From: T3SED10-260 sp035363255
Lineage (GTDB): Bacteria; Caldisericota; Caldisericia; UBA6126
Direction of reading: 5' to 3'
DNA: 8,455 nt
Assembly (NCBI GenBank): GCA_035363255.1
Contig: DAOSES010000038.1
Coordinates: 1-8,455 of the forward strand
Shown here piece by piece: positions 6,644 to 8,455 of this stretch (within the stretch, counting starts at the first letter, position 1; each line of letters begins with the position of its first letter). The notes under the pieces were generated by a model that saw only the letters and a program-made list of their open reading frames with translations, did no database searches and was not told the origin of the DNA. The position numbers and the translations under genes were made by a program.

Positions 6644-7575
6644 AAATCTGTTTTGTTGGTTTGGGTTCAATAGGTATAAAACATTTAAAAAACATAGTAT
6701 CGATTTTGAAAAGTAAAGGTATTAAGTACAGTATTCATGCATTAAGAAAAGAAAACAAGCCAATTAACGATGATGTTTCAATGGAAATCTCTGAAGTTTT
6801 TACTTCTTATGATCAAATCCCTTCTGACTACGATGTGATATTTATAACTAATCCAACATATTTGCATTATGAGGCTATCTACAACCTAGCTGATAAAACT
6901 AAGGCAATGTTTATTGAAAAGCCTTTGTTCGAGAGTAATAAGTATAGTATTGACAACATTAAGTTTAAAGAAAATGGCATCCAATATGTGGCGAGTCCTT
7001 TGAGATTTCATCCAACAATCCAACAAGCAAAAAAATATGTTCTTCAAAATAAGATTTATTCGTTTAGAGCTATTTGTTCCACTTATTTACCCAATTGGAG
7101 GAAGAATACTGACTACAGAAAGAACTATAGTGCTTTTAAAGAAATGGGTGGAGGCGTGACTCTTGATTTAATCCATGAATGGGATTATCTAATTTGGTTG
7201 TTTGGATTGCCAAATAAAGTTAGTGGCTACAAGACCAAGGTCTCGCATCTTCAAATTTCAAGCGACGATCTTTCAGTATACATTTGTTCTTGGCCACATC
7301 ATACCGGTAGCTTACATTTAGATTATTTTGGAAGAGTCGAAAAACGTGAAATAGAATTTTATACCGAAAATGATGTTGTTTTGTTTGATATTAAAAATAA
7401 TCAAATCAATTACTTGAATTCTGGTGAAATTGTCAGTTTACCTTCGTTAGATTATTCTTCAGCTGAAATTAGTTATTTCATAAATTTAGTTTTAGGAAAT
7501 TACAAAAATAATATAAATCCACCTGAAGATGCATTTCAAACATTGGAAATCTCATTAAAAAGTGAGTTAGTATGA
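6640..7575 (+). CDS. Gfo/Idh/MocA-family sugar oxidoreductase
   Basis: This 311-aa protein has the canonical features its neighbour lacks. ICFVGLGSIG (3-12) is the NAD(P) loop, FIEKPLF (91-97) carries the EKP motif with Lys94, and GGGVTLDLIHEWDYL (170-184) holds the expected Asp176 and His179. YLPNWRKNTDYRKNYS (149-164) is a family-typical stretch before the GGG motif and faintly resembles the corresponding segment of the preceding protein. It probably oxidises or reduces a hydroxyl or keto group of a sugar, and its place before the cytidylyltransferase suggests a step that tailors the nonulosonic acid or a precursor. Which carbon, and whether NAD or NADP is used, cannot be read from the sequence. 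At 311 aa it is a little shorter than many members (about 330-370). Both ends overlap neighbours by ATGA, so translation is probably coupled. Confidence 0.8.
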   Translation: MKICFVGLGSIGIKHLKNIVSILKSKGIKYSIHALRKENKPINDDVSMEISEVFTSYDQIPSDYDVIFITNPTYLHYEAIYNLADKTKAMFIEKPLFESNKYSIDNIKFKENGIQYVASPLRFHPTIQQAKKYVLQNKIYSFRAICSTYLPNWRKNTDYRKNYSAFKEMGGGVTLDLIHEWDYLIWLFGLPNKVSGYKTKVSHLQISSDDLSVYICSWPHHTGSLHLDYFGRVEKREIEFYTENDVVLFDIKNNQINYLNSGEIVSLPSLDYSSAEISYFINLVLGNYKNNINPPEDAFQTLEISLKSELV

Positions 7576-8366
7576 ATTTATTGGTAACCATTTGTGCAAG
7601 AGCTGGATCAAAAGGAGCAAAAAATAAGAATTGTCGATTTTTTTTAGGTATCCCCCTAGTATTTTATACTTTGGCAGCCTTTTCGCTATTTTATGATAAA
7701 AAGCAACAACATTATAATTCTATAGATTTAGCAGTGAACACTGATAGCCAAGACTTAATAAATCAAATCAATATGTCCAATATTGCTTATCATTTTTTTG
7801 AAAGAAATAATGATCAAACAGGTGATATTATTCCGAAAATTGATGTTATTCAGGACACATTTATGAGAATTTCAGCCCAACAAAGAAAAGAATACAACGT
7901 CATCCTCGATCTCGATTTAACTTCTCCATTAAGGGCAGTTGATGATTTAAAAGGAGTAATTGACACTCTTATGAAGAATACTGGCGCTGACATTTCATTT
8001 TCCGTTACAAGCTCAAGGCGATCGCCGTATTTTAATATGGTTCAACCAACATGCGATGGTTTTTACGAAAAAATTATAAAAACGGATTATGTAGCAAGAC
8101 AACAAGCACCAATTTGCTACGATATGAATGCATCGATATATGCTTATAGTAATAATTTTCTAACAAATTGTAATTTAATCAAAAAAAGTGATATAAAAGC
8201 AGTAGCATGGAAAATGATCGATACTGCAGTACTGGATATAGATAGTGATGAAGATTTTGAACTAATGGAAGTTGTTTCAAAGTTTTTTTTCGATAAATAT
8301 GAAAATTATGCTGAAATTGACAAAAAAGCTAGGGCTTTATTTAATTTCCGTGAAAAGAGAATATGA
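7572..8366 (+). CDS. legF: CMP-nonulosonic acid cytidylyltransferase (LegF/NeuA type)
   Basis: This activates the nine-carbon acid with CTP to give the CMP sugar used by glycosyltransferases. The N-terminal CARAGSKG (8-15) is the CTP-binding signature of CMP-sialate synthetases, with Lys17-Asn18-Lys19-Asn20 in place of the common GKN. VNTDSQ (55-60), LDLDLTSPLR (112-121, usually LLQPTSPLR), RQQAP (176-180) and NASIYAY (186-192) follow in family order. LDIDSDEDFELME (221-233) supplies the acidic metal- and sugar-contacting segment. At 264 aa it is somewhat longer than the usual 220-235, partly through extra residues around 38-50 and a charged tail. It starts by ATGA overlap with the upstream oxidoreductase and has only a weak ribosome binding site. 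The choice of legionaminic over sialic acid is inferred from the upstream genes. Confidence 0.86.
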   Translation: MNLLVTICARAGSKGAKNKNCRFFLGIPLVFYTLAAFSLFYDKKQQHYNSIDLAVNTDSQDLINQINMSNIAYHFFERNNDQTGDIIPKIDVIQDTFMRISAQQRKEYNVILDLDLTSPLRAVDDLKGVIDTLMKNTGADISFSVTSSRRSPYFNMVQPTCDGFYEKIIKTDYVARQQAPICYDMNASIYAYSNNFLTNCNLIKKSDIKAVAWKMIDTAVLDIDSDEDFELMEVVSKFFFDKYENYAEIDKKARALFNFREKRI

Positions 8367-8455
8367 ATGATTGAAATTAATGATAAAGATTTGTTAAAAA
8401 AACTCAACTTTCCCACTTGTAAATTAGCTCCTTTTCCTCTGGTCAGGAGCATAAA
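8367..8455 (+). CDS. Start of an unidentified protein, cut by window edge
   Basis: An ATG directly follows the cytidylyltransferase stop (TGAATG) and stays open for 29 codons to the right edge. The N-terminus is MIEINDKDLLKKLNFP, followed by a stretch ending PFPLVRSI. The sharing of the junction and the same strand make it a likely next member of the operon. The fragment is too short to assign; I do not recognise a family. The ribosome binding site is weak (AAAGAGA about 5 nt upstream), in line with coupling to legF. Confidence 0.55.
   Translation, partial: MIEINDKDLLKKLNFPTCKLAPFPLVRSI

Noticed and set aside
1..8455. CRISPR array, tRNA or rRNA genes, intrinsic terminators
   Set aside because: No regularly spaced repeats, no tRNA- or rRNA-like stretch, and no GC-rich stem followed by a T-run was seen. 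T-runs such as the one at 31-38 have no matching stem.

Overview
The window is an AT-rich stretch carrying a same-strand operon for making a CMP-activated nonulosonic (sialic-acid-like) sugar, most likely CMP-legionaminic acid or a close relative. Six of the eight complete genes cover the route from a nucleotide-activated GlcNAc to the CMP sugar: 4,6-dehydratase (legB type), C4 aminotransferase (legC type), hexapeptide N-acetyltransferase (neuD/legH type), hydrolysing 2-epimerase (legG/neuC type), PEP-condensing synthase (legI/neuB type) and CMP-sugar cytidylyltransferase (legF/neuA type). Two tandem Gfo/Idh/MocA-family proteins sit between the synthase and the cytidylyltransferase. A further gene begins directly after the cytidylyltransferase stop and is cut by the right edge.

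Layout: positions 1-244 (minus strand) hold the start of a transposase/integrase-like gene that runs off the left edge, with a hairpin and a possible short leader ORF over its ribosome binding site (246-305). Positions 306-666 contain no gene. This stretch holds an imperfect direct repeat (332-386), a good sigma-70/sigma-A-type promoter (390-419) and a leader of about 240 nt with two competing inverted repeats. Genes then follow on the plus strand from 667 to the right edge. Junctions are 12 nt (legB/legC), a 20-nt overlap (legC/neuD), 1 nt (neuD/legG), 26 nt (legG/legI), a 39-nt gap (legI/first Gfo) and ATGA overlaps for the next two. This packing suggests one transcription unit with translational coupling.

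Organism: low GC, purine-rich ribosome binding sites and a transposase resembling one common in Clostridia-type genomes suggest a low-GC Firmicute (Clostridia, Negativicutes or Bacilli). This is inference, and the species cannot be fixed from the sequence. In such bacteria these sugars usually decorate flagellin or other surface glycans, but no flagellin, glycosyltransferase or capsule gene is in the window, so the acceptor is unknown. Spot counts suggest that GC falls from roughly 40% in legB-legG to roughly 25-37% in most lines from legI onward, which may mean the operon is assembled from parts of different origin. The least explained parts are the non-canonical first Gfo/Idh protein, the leader RNA and the control region of the flanking transposase.
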